Origin: Dirofilaria immitis
Lineage: Eukaryota; Nematoda; Chromadorea; Rhabditida; Onchocercidae
Assembly: GCA_024305405.1 (NCBI GenBank)
Contig: JAKNDB010000088.1
Location: forward strand, 1,382,001-1,446,000
DNA length: 64,000 nt
Direction of reading: 5' to 3'
The notes below the pieces were generated by a model. That model did no database searches. It saw only the letters and a program-made list of their open reading frames with translations, and was not told where the DNA came from. This document shows, piece by piece, positions 40,167-52,983 of this stretch; position 1 is the stretch's first letter, and every line of letters begins with the position of its first letter. A program made the position numbers and the translations under genes.

Positions 40167-43100
40167 TCTCTCTCTCTTTTTTTTATTTTATTTTTATTTT
40201 TTTCCGATCAAAGTAGAAACTATATAACTCATTAAACTATAAATGGGTACCATTTAATGGATGGAAAAAATACAGCCAATAAAAATTGTTGAGTTTCTTT
40301 TTTTTTTTTGGTTTTTCAGGGCTTTCTTTCTTTTTGTTTTTTTATTTTATCTAAAAAAAAGGAAAATTAATCATTTTAATAAAAGGATTTTGTGATAAGA
40401 AAAGTTTCCAGTTATCAATTTAAAATTATCATAAATTTTGATTATTTTTTGAACTTCTTTAAAAAAAGATAAATTGATAGAAGGATAAATTTTTATCAAA
40501 ATGATAATTTTTGATTTGAAAATTATTCCACCAATATTAAATTTTAATTTCTAAAATTTATTTTATTGTTAGTTCGAAATTTAATTTCAAACTTTAAAAA
40601 AGAAATGAAAACGATCATTGCTGATTTTTCTTTAAAGCCTAAACTAATTTCTGCCTTATTCTTTCAAAGATATAAAACGATAAATAGAAAAACTATTAAA
40701 TTTTTTTCTGATATTTTTATTAATATAATAATTTGATGTAAAGAAAAAATCGTCCATTTAGTTTTAAATTTTAATTTTTAAAATGCAAAATTTGCTAATT
40801 TAAACTTTGGAAAACAATTTTATATTTTCTTTTTTAATCGAAAACTTATTCAATTTAGTTTAGTATGATAATTTAATTTTGAAATTTATAACTGAAATTT
40901 AAATTTATTTCAAACTCTGAAAAATATATGCGTTTTTTCTTTTTGTCCAACAAATTTTATATAAAAGACAATAAGATGGCAATAAATAAAATTTAAAATT
41001 TTTAATAAAATAATATAAAAATTATTGAATTTCTTTTTTTTTGAAAATTATTTTTGATATAATATAATTAATTTGGTAAATTAATTTTTTAATATTAAAA
41101 TTTAATTAATTAAAATGAAAATTTATTAATTTCAAATTTCGAAACAAACAAATAAGCAAACAAATAAATAAACAAACAAATATGATTTTTCGTATTTCTC
41201 TAATTTAATTATTTTATTTTATTTTATTAAAAAAAAAAAGGAAATAAGTAAAAAGACGAAATAAAGGTGCCATATTGTCGGGTTATTTAACGGCCAAAAA
41301 AGGTCATATCCAGCGTTTCAAATCATTCTTATAGTTTTTCGTCTTCTGTTTTTTTTAGTGATGGTATTTCTGAATATGACATAATCATCATCATCATTAT
41401 CATCGTCATCATTATCATCATTATTATCATCTTAATTGTTCTAATTTAGGAGATAATTAACTGTAATTTACTATTGTATACATTAATTGGAAAAACAATC
41501 ATTCATCCAAAATATTCAAAATATATTTCCGCAAACACTTCTTTAATGATTGGAAAATAAGTTGAGGAAATAATTACGTATGCGCAAATAGGAAAAATTA
41601 TTGATATTAAATCGTCTATCCGTATATGATATATATTTCAATTTAAATATGCATATTTATTGATTATTTGTATATTATCAATTTTATCTATTAAAATTTT
41701 AAATCATTATCATTGTTTCTTTTTTTTCGCTTATCAAAATAACATAGTCTTCTTTTGTTTTTAAAAAAAAAAAAACAAATATACAAATAAATCAATAAAT
41801 AATAATTCAATATCATTTCATTTTTCGAGAATAAAATTACATTGAGGAAAAAAAAAATTGTATCGAAATGAAACGGTAAGAGAAGATGAACAGGTGCATA
41901 ATGTATACGGTATTTCATTTCTTCTCCACAATTATTTTGTATCTTTATTTGAAAAAATATCTAAAAATAAAAAGTAAAAGCATGAATTTAATAAATTTAA
42001 ATGCTATTTAAAAATATTATATTCAAATTGAGTAATTAAATTTAAATAGTATTGGAAATAAAAATCAAAATTAATGATTTAAATATTGCTGTAAAAAAAT
42101 ATTAATAAATTGAAAGAAAAAAAAGAAATAACATTTATAATCGAAATCGATTAATTTTGTATCGAAAAGAATCGATAAATTTTTTTTTTAAAGAAAAATT
42201 TTTATAAATTGGGAAAAAATAATAGCTTAGAAAAAAACACTGATAAAGTTATTTTTTTATTTGTCAAAGTTATTTCATTTCTTATCAGTGATTGATATCA
42301 TTAATATTATAATTTAAATAGTTTTATTGATTATAGCATAATTTTAGTTTTATAAATTCTTTTTTTCCCTTAATTTTATTTTTGCGTTTTCCAAAAAAAA
42401 ATTTTATAACAAAGAGAAATTTGAAAGAATTTTGTTTTTTTTTTCTTCATTTACTCCAATAACAGAATGAATGAATCAAATGATCGATAGATCGATATAT
42501 ATATATATATATCGAGAGAGATGAATGAACATGATGGAATAATGATCATTGTCGATATTTTTCTTTTTTTTTAACGATGCTAATTAAGTAGTAGTTGTTT
42601 TGTTTAAGGAAAAGAAAAATAAGTACATCTGTTCGATAGTAACAAAAGTATTTTATTTCCACTTCATTTAGTTAAAACGAGAAAAAAAGGAAATTAAAAA
42701 AAAAAGTATTTCTTTTAAATACTTTTCTATAATACTATATGTATGGAACACGTGCATACAATAAATTCAATTCAATTTTATAATACAATTTTATTTTATT
42801 GAAAAAAAACGAATAAAATAGAATAAATGATTTTTTGGTAATAGTAGTAGTAGTTGTTTATTGTTTATTGTTTATTGTTTATTGTTATTTTTGCATTAGT
42901 TCATTTCAAATTAATGCCTTCTTTTTTATTGGCATGTAAATTTGCAACAGCTGCAATTCGAACAAAAAAAAAAAAAAGAAAATGAAAAATATAAATGAAA
43001 ATAAAAATAGAAATAAAATGTTCGAATAAAAGATTATTCGTAATAGTTAGGCATATACATATATATGTATTCTCTATGATAAACAAAAATTTCCATCCTT

Positions 43101-46100
43101 TTCTTCGTTTTCCTTTTTTTTTTTTAAATACAAAAGCAAAGAGAAAAAAAAGAATTGAATAAATTTTTATTAAATTATTTATAAATAGTTAATTGATTAA
43201 TTATAATTATTTATTCAATTGATTATTATTTATAATTAATTCATTTATTCGATTCATTATTATTTATATTTATAATTAATTAATTTATTAATTTTCATTA
43301 TATTATTCTTTTATTATATATTATTAATTATTTATTATATCTATAATTCTATTCTTATAAGATTGATTGTTATTTATGTTTATTGAATTGTTTATTATTT
43401 ATATTTCTAATTAATTGTTTGTTAGACTGAATGATTATTATTTATATTTACAATTTATTGTTTATTAGATTGATTATTATTTTTAATTATATTTTTATAA
43501 TATAGTATAATTAAGATAAAAAAATATTGATAATTTTGTAAGTATATTTTGCATAAAATAATAAATATTCTAAATTTTATATAAAAAGTTAATTTAACAT
43601 GCCACATCGTAATATAAAGCTGATAAAATATGATGATAATGATATTATTACGATGTTATAGTTATACAAAAATATTATTATTAATAGGGAAATGTTTCAC
43701 TATTATTTCTTATGAAAGTATTTAATTAATATTTATGAAAATAACAATAATATTATTTGCTTATGCTAAAAATAATTTTTTTAAAAAAATTTCATTTTCA
43801 AATTTGTTTTTTTCCTTGCAATGAAACGAAAGTTAAATTAATTTTTTTTTAATTGATTTCTTCGTATTCAATGAAAAATTCAATTCAATTCATTTCCTTT
43901 AATAATTTCAACATTTCCTTTATGAAATTGTAAAATGAAAAAAAGGAGAGAGAGAGAGAGAAAAGAGAAACAGGTGCATTGATAGGTGTAAAAATATATT
44001 ATAATAAAAAGAAATAATTTTTTTTTTTTAAATCACTAAATGTCATACATAATTCAAACAGCTGCTGTCACCCGATAACAATATCATATATCATACATTT
44101 GATTTTTTTTTTTATTTGTGAAAAATTGCAATAAGTTATCAGATGGAATAATTTCTCTCACATTCCTAGAAAAATATTAAAAAAAAAATTTTGGTATGAT
44201 GAAATTATTTAAGAAATGGAAATAAATATTTTAATTTTTATCTTATCATTGATAAATTCATTTTTACATTTTAATATATATATATATTACAGATAATATA
44301 TTAAAGTATTTTTCGTATTAAAAAAGATTTGAGTAGTTCATTTTTTAAAAATTTCCGAAAATGTATATGTTAGAAATGGAACATCGAAAAAAAATATTAG
44401 AAAAAATATGAAAAACGAAACTTTCATAAGTGAAAATTATAGAAATAAATTCGCTTAATTATTTTCAAAAATAGAACTTCTAAAATTGAATTACGACAAA
44501 ATTATCGTATATATCTATGATTAGATAGAATCATCATGCATATCTATGATTAGACAGAATCATCATGCATATCTATGATTAGACAAATATATACGACAAA
44601 ATCATAATTAATTTTTATTTTTAAAATAACTTTTATTTTTTAAAATCTTTTTTCTCAAAAATGAAACTTCAAAAATGAAAATTATGTCAAAAAATGTCGA
44701 AAAAATAAATAAGTAAATAGGAATTATTGCCATTTTCCAAGAATAAAAATTATATCAGTAAATAGAATTTCAATAAAAGATAAGAATTATGTTTTAAAAA
44801 ATTAGTCCAATTTTCTTTTGCCCTCTCTCAGTAAATCATTTGTTTTAAATTCGAATATAAAAAAAGAATTAATAAATTTTTTCCTTTATCAAATCAAATA
44901 CCAGAATCCATTAATTTGTAGAAGTATGAGAGAGAAAAATAAAAAAAATTGACAATTTTTCTTCGTTTTTTTTTCTTTCAATTTGCAACAATTATTTTCC
45001 CATTAAGTTTTTAGAAAATTATTGCCATTTATCATTTATCATTTTATTTCATTCCATTTTTTTGCGCTAAATTTTTTTTTCTTTTATGAAAGAATGCAAC
45101 GAATAATTATTCGTAGAAATAAATTTTTCAGAAAATTTAATTTCTCATATTAATCATCTTTTTTTCTCTAATTTTAAGAGAGAGAAAAAATTGAATAGAA
45201 ATGGAATTATTGAAATTATTGATACTGGAATAATTAATCTTTTTATCATTTAGTGAAACTTATCGTTGCATAAGAATTTTTCATTGATTAATTTATCATA
45301 TGCTTGAATGTTATTATAATTTTAAATTATCATAATCATAAATTTAGTTTCTTTCTTTCTCAATTTTTAAATGTTGTATTAAATTTTTAATGAATCTAAT
45401 CTATTATCAAGCTTAGAACGAATTATTTCATAATATTTATAATTAGGAAGTATTCATGTAATACGTGATAATAGTATGTTGATTCTTAATCAAATGATGA
45501 AAGACAATTATTTCATAATATTTATAGATTTGATAAAAAGAAGTGTAAATAAATAATATTCATGTACAAGCAGCTAAACAAATCTATTAGATATTCAGTT
45601 CGAATGTGCTGGAGATTCTACTCGAATGTGATACGTTATAATAGCATACTGATTCTGAATCAAATGATGAAGCATAATAATTTTATCACCTTTATAGATT
45701 TGATAAAAGAACTGTAAATAAATAGTATTCATTAATAAATAGTTAATCAAAATCTAAGAGAGATTCTACTGTATGTAATCTATTATTAGGCTTAGAACGA
45801 ATTATTTCATAACATTTTTAGCTAGGAAGTATTCATGTAATACGTGATAATAGTATGCTAATTCTGAATCAAATAATGAAATACAATAATTTTATCATGT
45901 TTATAGATTTGATAAAAGAAGTGTAAATAAATAAGCAATAACTAAAAACATCTGTCCAAATAAATCCCAAATTATTTAAGCCAATATAATTACCGACAAA
46001 TTTACCTTTTCTCTTATGTAAAAACTATTACGTCACATAACTAACAATACAATCGTTGCAATTTGCATCATTATTTATTATTAGCATCAGCTGCATATTA

Positions 46101-49100
46101 TAATATATCAGAAATTAATAATAGGAAGCTAATAAATTAATATAAATTAAAATATGCAAATTTTTAAATTAAAAGAAATATGCAAATTTTTACTCTCATC
46201 AACATTTCATATTCATTTATTCAAATTTTAATAAATATTACGCTTTTTTTTTCGAAAAATTATTCAAGTTTTTAGATTTGTTTCTTTTTTTCAAAAAAAA
46301 TTCTTTTGATTTTTAATAAATTATTGAAAGATTTATTTAATTAATAATAGATTAATCAAATAATTTATTAGAATTATTAATTAATAATAGATTAATCAAA
46401 TAATTTATTAGAATTATTAATTAATAATAGATTAATCAAATAATTTATTAGAATTATTCATTTAAAAAAATTTAAAAAATGAATTAAAAATTTAATGAAA
46501 TTTAAAAACAAGTGGTTAAAGCCACTATTTTTATTTTATTTTTCTAATTTAAATTAAAATAAATATTTGTATAGATAACACAATCAGACATATAAATTTA
46601 TATTAAATAAATTGAATAAGAAATTTTTAATTGAAATTCATAAATCAAAAATATGCTAAGATTGATTGAATTATTATTGTGCCAAAAAAAATTATTTTAT
46701 TAGCTTTTTTGATAGGTGCCTTATTTAAGTAATTAAAATTAAGCTGATTATTGCTTTTCTTTAAGCATCGATAAAAAATATAACTAACAACTGCTTTAGA
46801 AACTATTAGTTTACATTTTTGGCAGATTGAAAATATGGAAATTTACAAATTAAAAATTAATTAAGAATGTTTGTGTTCATAAAAAATAATAACGATAAGT
46901 GATATCATTATCAGTATGCAAATATTATTTAATCATATTTAGCAAAGAAAAAAAGCGAAAATTTCGATGTTGTTTGCTTGTTTACCCTATTTTCATTCTT
47001 GTTTACTTTCTTATTTTCATTTGTTTACTCCTTCCTTTATCCGTTTTTCCTTCGTTTCATCTTTCATTATTTTTCTTGTTTATCAGTTAACGATTTCATG
47101 TATTTGTTTTCTTTATTCAATGAAACAAATCGATTTTATTTTGAATTTTTGAATAAAATTTCCTTGCTAAAAATTAATTTTCCACCTGAAATTTAAAATT
47201 ATAATCTGAAATTTTTCGACGTAAATGGTATTTCTTATCTTTTATCAATGGAAGGATAAAATTAGAATTCGAAATTTAGTTGATTGATAATATCATTACT
47301 AAAATTTATAAGGTCGAAAAGAAGATGAAAAAGAATATTCGTATAAATTAATTTAGTTTTTATATATCATTTTATCATTCTTCGTTAATTCATTCGAAAT
47401 TTTTTTTAAATTAATTTAATTTTACCCTTACATTGATAAAAGATAAGAAATATCATTTATGTCATTGTTAATAAATTAAATAATTTCGCTGAATACTTAT
47501 AATTGTTTTTCATATTTCAATAAATAAGTCTTAACTATTATAATCATATCAAAAGTGATAGTATTTGAGAAGGAAAAATTGAGTGATAATATGATAACAA
47601 AAGTAATATCATTTATCAATATGTCGAATATTATTAATCGTATTCAAATCAAAAATTTTATAATTTTTGAATGATATTTTCGTTTTTGTTTTTCCAGAAT
47701 GTTTCATTGTTGGTTGAAATGCGACATGAACCTAGTAAAGCTGTTATGTTTCGATCAGAGAATTTTCTTCAACTATCACCATCCAATGATGTATTACGAA
47801 TTACCGAGGTATTATATCAATGCTAAGATATCATCATTGTCATTTCTGTCATCTTTGTAAGCTACAAAATTCAAATTAATCATATGTTACTTCTAATATA
47901 TTAGAATATATCTTTAAAATTTGAGATAGTAAAATATTTTACAAATTAGAATGAATTATAAAAATTAGATTACGGTATTGCTATACAATTTTAGGATCAA
48001 AAAAATTGAGTTGAATTTTTGAGAATTTAGTTAAAAATTAAAATATTTAGCAAAATTTTGCAGGAGAAAGGTGATACCAAAATAGAATATGATATCAAAG
48101 TGGAATGTGGTATAAATTATTATGGCCAAGAATGTGCAATTTTTTGTAATCCAAGCATTGGAAGGTTTAAACTATTTTATTATTTCAATATGACAAATTT
48201 ACAAATTTTCAAAAATTTCAACAGAATTAATTATTTCAATAAATGAAAAAACTAATTAAATTAATTTATATTTCAATTAATTTTAAAGTTTTATTCAATG
48301 ATTTGTTAATATTATAAATCAAAAATTTATTGATTTACTATTTTTTTTTATAAATATTTAATTCAAAGTTTTTTTTCAAATGAAGAAATTTTGAATATTT
48401 TTATTAATTATTTTAAGTTTTCAGTTTTCATTTTAAATGTTCATCGGATGGACAACGTTTATGCGAAGATGGTTGGAGTGGACAAAATTGTGATGATCCA
48501 ATTTGCGCTAACGGATGTATCAATGGATATTGCATTTCACCAGGTGTATGCAGGTATGTATAATTTTTTCCTTTAGGTTTTTTTTTTTTAAATTATATTT
48601 TAAAATTTAAAAGGTAAAAATTTTTGAATATAATAAATTATTAGCTTAATTTATGTGCAATTTTATAAGTATTTATTTTTCAAAAAATTCCATCATATAA
48701 TAATATTTTGCTTTATCGATAAATTATTATTTCATTATAACAAAAAAATTATTAACTTAATATTGGAATTTTAAAATTGCTGCAAGTACATAAAAATGAT
48801 TTTCTTTTGTTAAATAATTAATGAAGCACTAGCTATTTCAAGTTATCAATACATTTTTAAATCTATCAGATAATATTTGATAACATGATTAGATAGTATT
48901 TAATGCAATTATAATTAAATTTAATTTAATAGCTAGCTAACAATTAAAGGATAAATTATTTGAATAATTATTTTTTCTTAAAAAGGGAGCTTAATTTATT
49001 AAGATGTCGTAATGGATGGCAAGGTAATAATTGTGATCGTTGTAAACCACAAATTGATTGTAAACATGGCTATTGCAACAAACCGAATGAATGTATTTGT

Positions 49101-52100
49101 GAGAAAAATTGGGGTGGAACATATTGTGATAAGTAAATTTTATTTATGTTAAATTTTGATAAATATTTTTTCTCATTGAAAAAATAATTTAAATTTTATT
49201 TATTTTTTTCTTAAAAATTTATTTATTTATTTTGGAAAAAAAAAGAAGAAGAAAGTTAATATATAAATAATAGATTTTTTGAAAAAAGGAAAAATGATTT
49301 AAATTTTATTTTATTTTTTAATGAATGAATAAAATGATAATTTTGATATATGTTTATTTTCTTTTTATCATATTATAAATTTTAGAGATCTCGATTATTG
49401 TTTTCATCATTCGCCATGTTTAAATGGTGGAAAATGTTCAAGTGGTGGATTGCAAAATTATTATTATTGTAATTGTACGAATGGTTTTACTGGACAAAAT
49501 TGTCAAATTAAGGTAATATTTTTGATATATTAATAATTTATAAATGAATGAATCGATTTTAAATAAATTTTCATTCAATAATAATAATAAATAATATAAT
49601 GTATTAATATTTTACATAAATATATTATGAAAGAATAATTTTAGAAGCAAAAGAAAAAAAAAGATAATAATAAACTAAAATTCTCAAGAAACTTATTCTC
49701 ATCATATTTTTAAAAATTTTATAGTGAAAGAATAAATTTTTCTTTTTTTTTTTTTACAGTTAGATCCATGTGCTAATGTAAATTGCGGTAAATATGGTCG
49801 TTGTATATCATCATGGAATTCTAAAAGTAAATATTTATGCTATTGTGATGCAACTCATCATGGTGATCATTGTCAATATGCTGTGGATGAAAACGATCAA
49901 AGACATGGTATAAGTCAAACTTAATAATTCAAATATGTAAAATCTTATTAGATATTTATTAATTCGTATATATATATATCATATATATAAATATATATGA
50001 TATATTCATATTGATTAACGTAAAAATTTCAACGTTTCAGATTTATATTGAATTTTTTTATCAAATTATTTGCTTAATAATTAAATTTAAATTTTATTGA
50101 TTTTAAAATAAAATTAATATCGCAAGCAAATATTAGTCATTTTATGAAAATCACTACGAATGAAATGAAATTTTATTTTTGAATGCAATATGAATAGTAT
50201 TTGTAGAAAATTAATAAGCATATGAATATTTGTATATTTAACCTTTGAACTTGCAAAATTTAAATGCACTAATTATTTTGCCTAATTTCACTTCATAATT
50301 AGAATATTGCACAATTGCAGTTAATTTTCATCATTCATTTCAATCAGGAAACTGTAAATTATCAAATTTGGAATATATGCCAGCGGGATTTAGCTGGACG
50401 ACGGTTGATTGCCGACAATGTATATGTGAAAAGGTTTAACATTTATGATATGATTATTCCATTTCTTTTTTTTCTTCCTTTTAAAATTTCAGGTATTTCA
50501 ATATTTTCAATAAATTAATACAAAGTACTAAAAAAAAAAAAATGGATATTTTAAGGTGCTATAAGATGTTCAGAGAAAAGATGCGAACCGCGTGATTGTT
50601 CGCATAATGATTCTAACTTTGAAAATTCTCTTATATGTCCGAATGATCAGGTATATTTATCGCTATATCAATATGTGATATATTTTTACTTTATCGATTA
50701 TTGCTTATACTAGTAATTAAGATTAATACTTACGCTACAGTATGAATCGTACTTTTTGTATTAGAATTATAATATTGTATTAGTAATCTAAACTAATATT
50801 TACGCTACAGTATGAGTCGTATTTTTAAATTAGTAGATCAAAAATAGTTTTGAAATATTGCGCAAAATTTATACCTGTAATGTCATTTTCATATCATATT
50901 TTTTTTAGCATTGTGTTATTATCACGGAAGATGAGTGCCTTAAAGGAAAGTGTAATTATCCACGTGGTCGTTGTCTTTCGTGGTTACAAATAAACAGTGA
51001 AACAACGCGACGTATTTGTCGTGAACGTTTAAATGCTGGCAATCAAAATACAGAAAAATGCGCACGAATATATCTTGAATTTAATCTCAACAATTTATTG
51101 CCGGTAATTTGAAACTAATTATTTAAACTTATAAAAATCATTTAAAATCAATTAACCTCAATCGTTGACTGAAAAAGGAATTTAGTTTTTTTTTTGTTTT
51201 TATAAAATGTTAATTGATAGTTAGTTTTTTGAAATGATTTATTTTTGCTTTTTTTTCTTTCTTCTTAAATCCTAATATTTTTACAGGGAACAACATCAGG
51301 TGATGTTTGCTTTCACCTATTATTAGATGCTAATACCGCAAATATCACACATATTGGATTCGATTGCAAATTAATATCGGCTAATATAGTGCAAGTAGAT
51401 ATTGTAAGGATTTTATTCTTATTTAAATTTTATTTAAAATTATCAAAATTATTTGCATTTGATAAATTTATTTTAGATCAGATTAATCAAACAACTAGTC
51501 AATTAAGCGCTGATAGCGAAATAAAATATTTGATAAAAATTTTTTCGCAAATAAATATGATAATAGTTTGAAATTTTTGGATTTAATAAAAGATATTTAT
51601 GCATTGATCAATGATTAATACAAATGTTTTATTTCTTCTAATTTCGTCTTTTTCGTCTTTTTCGCTTTTTTTTTTGATAATCTTTATTCTTAGATATCAT
51701 TACAATTTCTGACGAACGTTATGATAATAAAGATTTCCTGACAAATCGCATTCGTAATCGTTTAACTGCTAGTCCGATACTTGCTACAATTGTTCAAATT
51801 AATGATGATGATAATTATGAGAACAGAAAACATCACATATTGGATGCTATTTTAACACTTCGAGATTCTGGTTTGTACACACATAACGATGATTCGTTAT
51901 AATCCAATTCTGAAAATTATGAAAATATTTGGGAAATTTTAATTAATTTTATTTTTTAAAATCAATTTAAAAATCAAAATTTATCGATTTGTTTGCAAAT
52001 TTGTTTAGAATTTAATTATTTATCGTTTTTCTTTCTACAATTTAGCATATTTTATCATATTCTATTTCAGCAATATCATCAACAACTGATTCTACACTGT

Positions 52101-52983
52101 TAACAACCAAACAAATGCTTATTATAATTATTTGCCTGATGTTGCTGATAATTCTCATTCTTCTGAATATTTCTATCATGAAGAATCCTCATTTATGTAC
52201 TCGAAAACGTTGTAAAGATTTACGAAATAATAATAATTTTCTCGAATTACATCTGAAGCAGCCTACTCAAGTTTATACCACTCAAGCATTAATTAAATCT
52301 GAAAAAAGAAACAAAATACATCATCATCGCAAAGTATGTACGAGACATGCGATCAGCCATTCTTAAACGAATCAAAACGTAACATATTATCATTATTATT
52401 ATTATTATCATTTCATCTATCTATTCATCTATCAATCTATTAACATCATTCTTTTTCATTTTTGCGTTATTTGAAAAAGATAAAAATAAGCATAATGATG
52501 TTAATAGCAATAGTAATAGTAGTAATAATAATAATAATTAATAATGATGATGATGATAATATATATACTTCCTTTTACATAAATTTTAATTAAAATAAAA
52601 ATGATATATTAATGTACAAATGCATAATTTTGCTTCTCTTTAATAAAAATTTGCTTAATTTTTTTTTCAAATGTATTGGTAAAAAATTTTAATTCGATTA
52701 TAATAATTAACAAAAAATCAAAAATCTTAATTTTGAATTAAAAACAAACCATTAAAATTTTTCAGATCATTATTCTGTAAGCGAACCACTCGATTCAGGA
52801 ATTATTGATCGTGAATTGGAAGAAAATGAGCATAATACAAGGATTTTGGAACAGCAAAGAATGAAACCAAAATTACAAATTTTACATCAATCATATTCAG
52901 ATAATTCGATCTTAAATCCATTACCATTACAATTAACCGGTAATGATGCACAATTATATACCGCCAAAAGTTATCAGTACTAA
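30575..52983 (+). CDS. Jagged/Serrate-type Notch ligand (DSL protein), 16 exons
   Basis: Single-pass membrane ligand for Notch, about 755 aa. Exons: 30575-30637, 35058-35151, 35518-35702, 47698-47808, 48064-48164, 48425-48553, 49004-49132, 49386-49512, 49760-49907, 50321-50433, 50556-50650, 50909-51103, 51287-51403, 51694-51870, 52071-52333, 52766-52983 (TAA). Domains: signal peptide (about 1-21, MVLMKNYSMLPLRFIILTLS), MNNL/C2 region (GFVIFTLKEFEF, IPFDVRWPIKNVSLLVEM), DSL (about 166-207, CGINYYGQECAIFC to CEDGWSGQNC), four EGF repeats, a Jagged-specific cysteine-rich region (CRQCICEKGAIRCSEKRCEP; CPNDQHCVIITEDECLKG), TM helix (MLIIIICLMLLIILILL) and a basic-start tail ending AKSYQY. EGF1-2 has the DOS arrangement (PGVCRCRNGWQG, CEKNWGGTYCDK). 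Joins 50433/50556, 51403/51694 and 52333/52766 each lack one base before GT. Vertebrate Jagged has 16 EGF repeats. Confidence 0.93.
30638..35057 (+). other. 4.4 kb intron 1 of the Notch ligand gene
   Basis: Starts GTATGT after the signal-peptide exon and ends TTTTAG before TRLIDSSGFV. It contains a CT-rich tract near 33740-33790 and the minisatellite at 33866-34320. No internal gene was recognised. Confidence 0.75.
33866..34320. repeat. Minisatellite, about eight copies of a 53-58 bp unit
   Basis: The unit contains acatgataatgataatattta, atttatattccatatgata and aaatgatatt. Some copies carry an extra 27-base block (atttatattccttatgataa). Copies start near 33867, 33923, 34004, 34057, 34138, 34191, 34250 and 34302. 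Confidence 0.9.
37370..37940. repeat. Degenerate repeat of about 20-45 bp, Notch-ligand intron
   Basis: Variants of ctcgttatagtgatataatc recur many times over more than 500 bases. The open frame from 37720 is built on it, with a recurring pattern of SRYND and DI residues. Confidence 0.75.
40133..40178. repeat. (CT)n microsatellite
   Basis: A nearly uninterrupted CT dinucleotide run, inside intron 3 of the Notch ligand gene. Confidence 0.92.
44512..44585. repeat. 29-bp tandem repeat, about 2.5 copies
   Basis: Copies of tatctatgattagacagaat followed by catcatgca begin at 44512, 44541 and 44570. Confidence 0.9.
45400..45945. repeat. Diverged duplication of about 170 bp, period about 378 bp
   Basis: The segment at 45400-45570 (containing gcttagaacgaattatttca and attcatgtaatacgtgataa) recurs at about 45780-45945. 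A partial third copy lies at about 45625-45740. All are within intron 3 of the Notch ligand gene. Confidence 0.8.
46341..46458. repeat. 40-bp tandem repeat, three essentially identical copies
   Basis: ttaataatagattaatcaaa plus taatttattagaattattaa repeats at 46341, 46381 and 46421. The near identity implies recent expansion. Confidence 0.93.

Larger units (their letters stand above)
35703..47697 (+). other. 12 kb intron 3 of the Notch ligand gene
   Basis: GTATTT donor after RWPIK and TTTCCAG acceptor before NVSLLVEM; both exon ends are in phase 0 and split the MNNL region. The interior is A/T-rich with simple repeats (CT tracts at about 38600-38720 and 40133-40178, GAT-like at about 37045-37085 and 38190-38240, ATTGTTT units at about 42856-42890). 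Short Phe/Leu/Ser-rich frames such as 37720-38142, 38495-38857 and 46899-47196 come from these tracts. No nested gene seen. Confidence 0.75.

Noticed and set aside
48986..49003. Six extra residues (ELNLLR) before CRNGWQG in the Notch ligand
   Set aside because: A second acceptor (TTAAG at 49003) gives VCRCRNGWQG, matching the Jagged EGF1 spacing; the upstream acceptor AAAAG is weaker.
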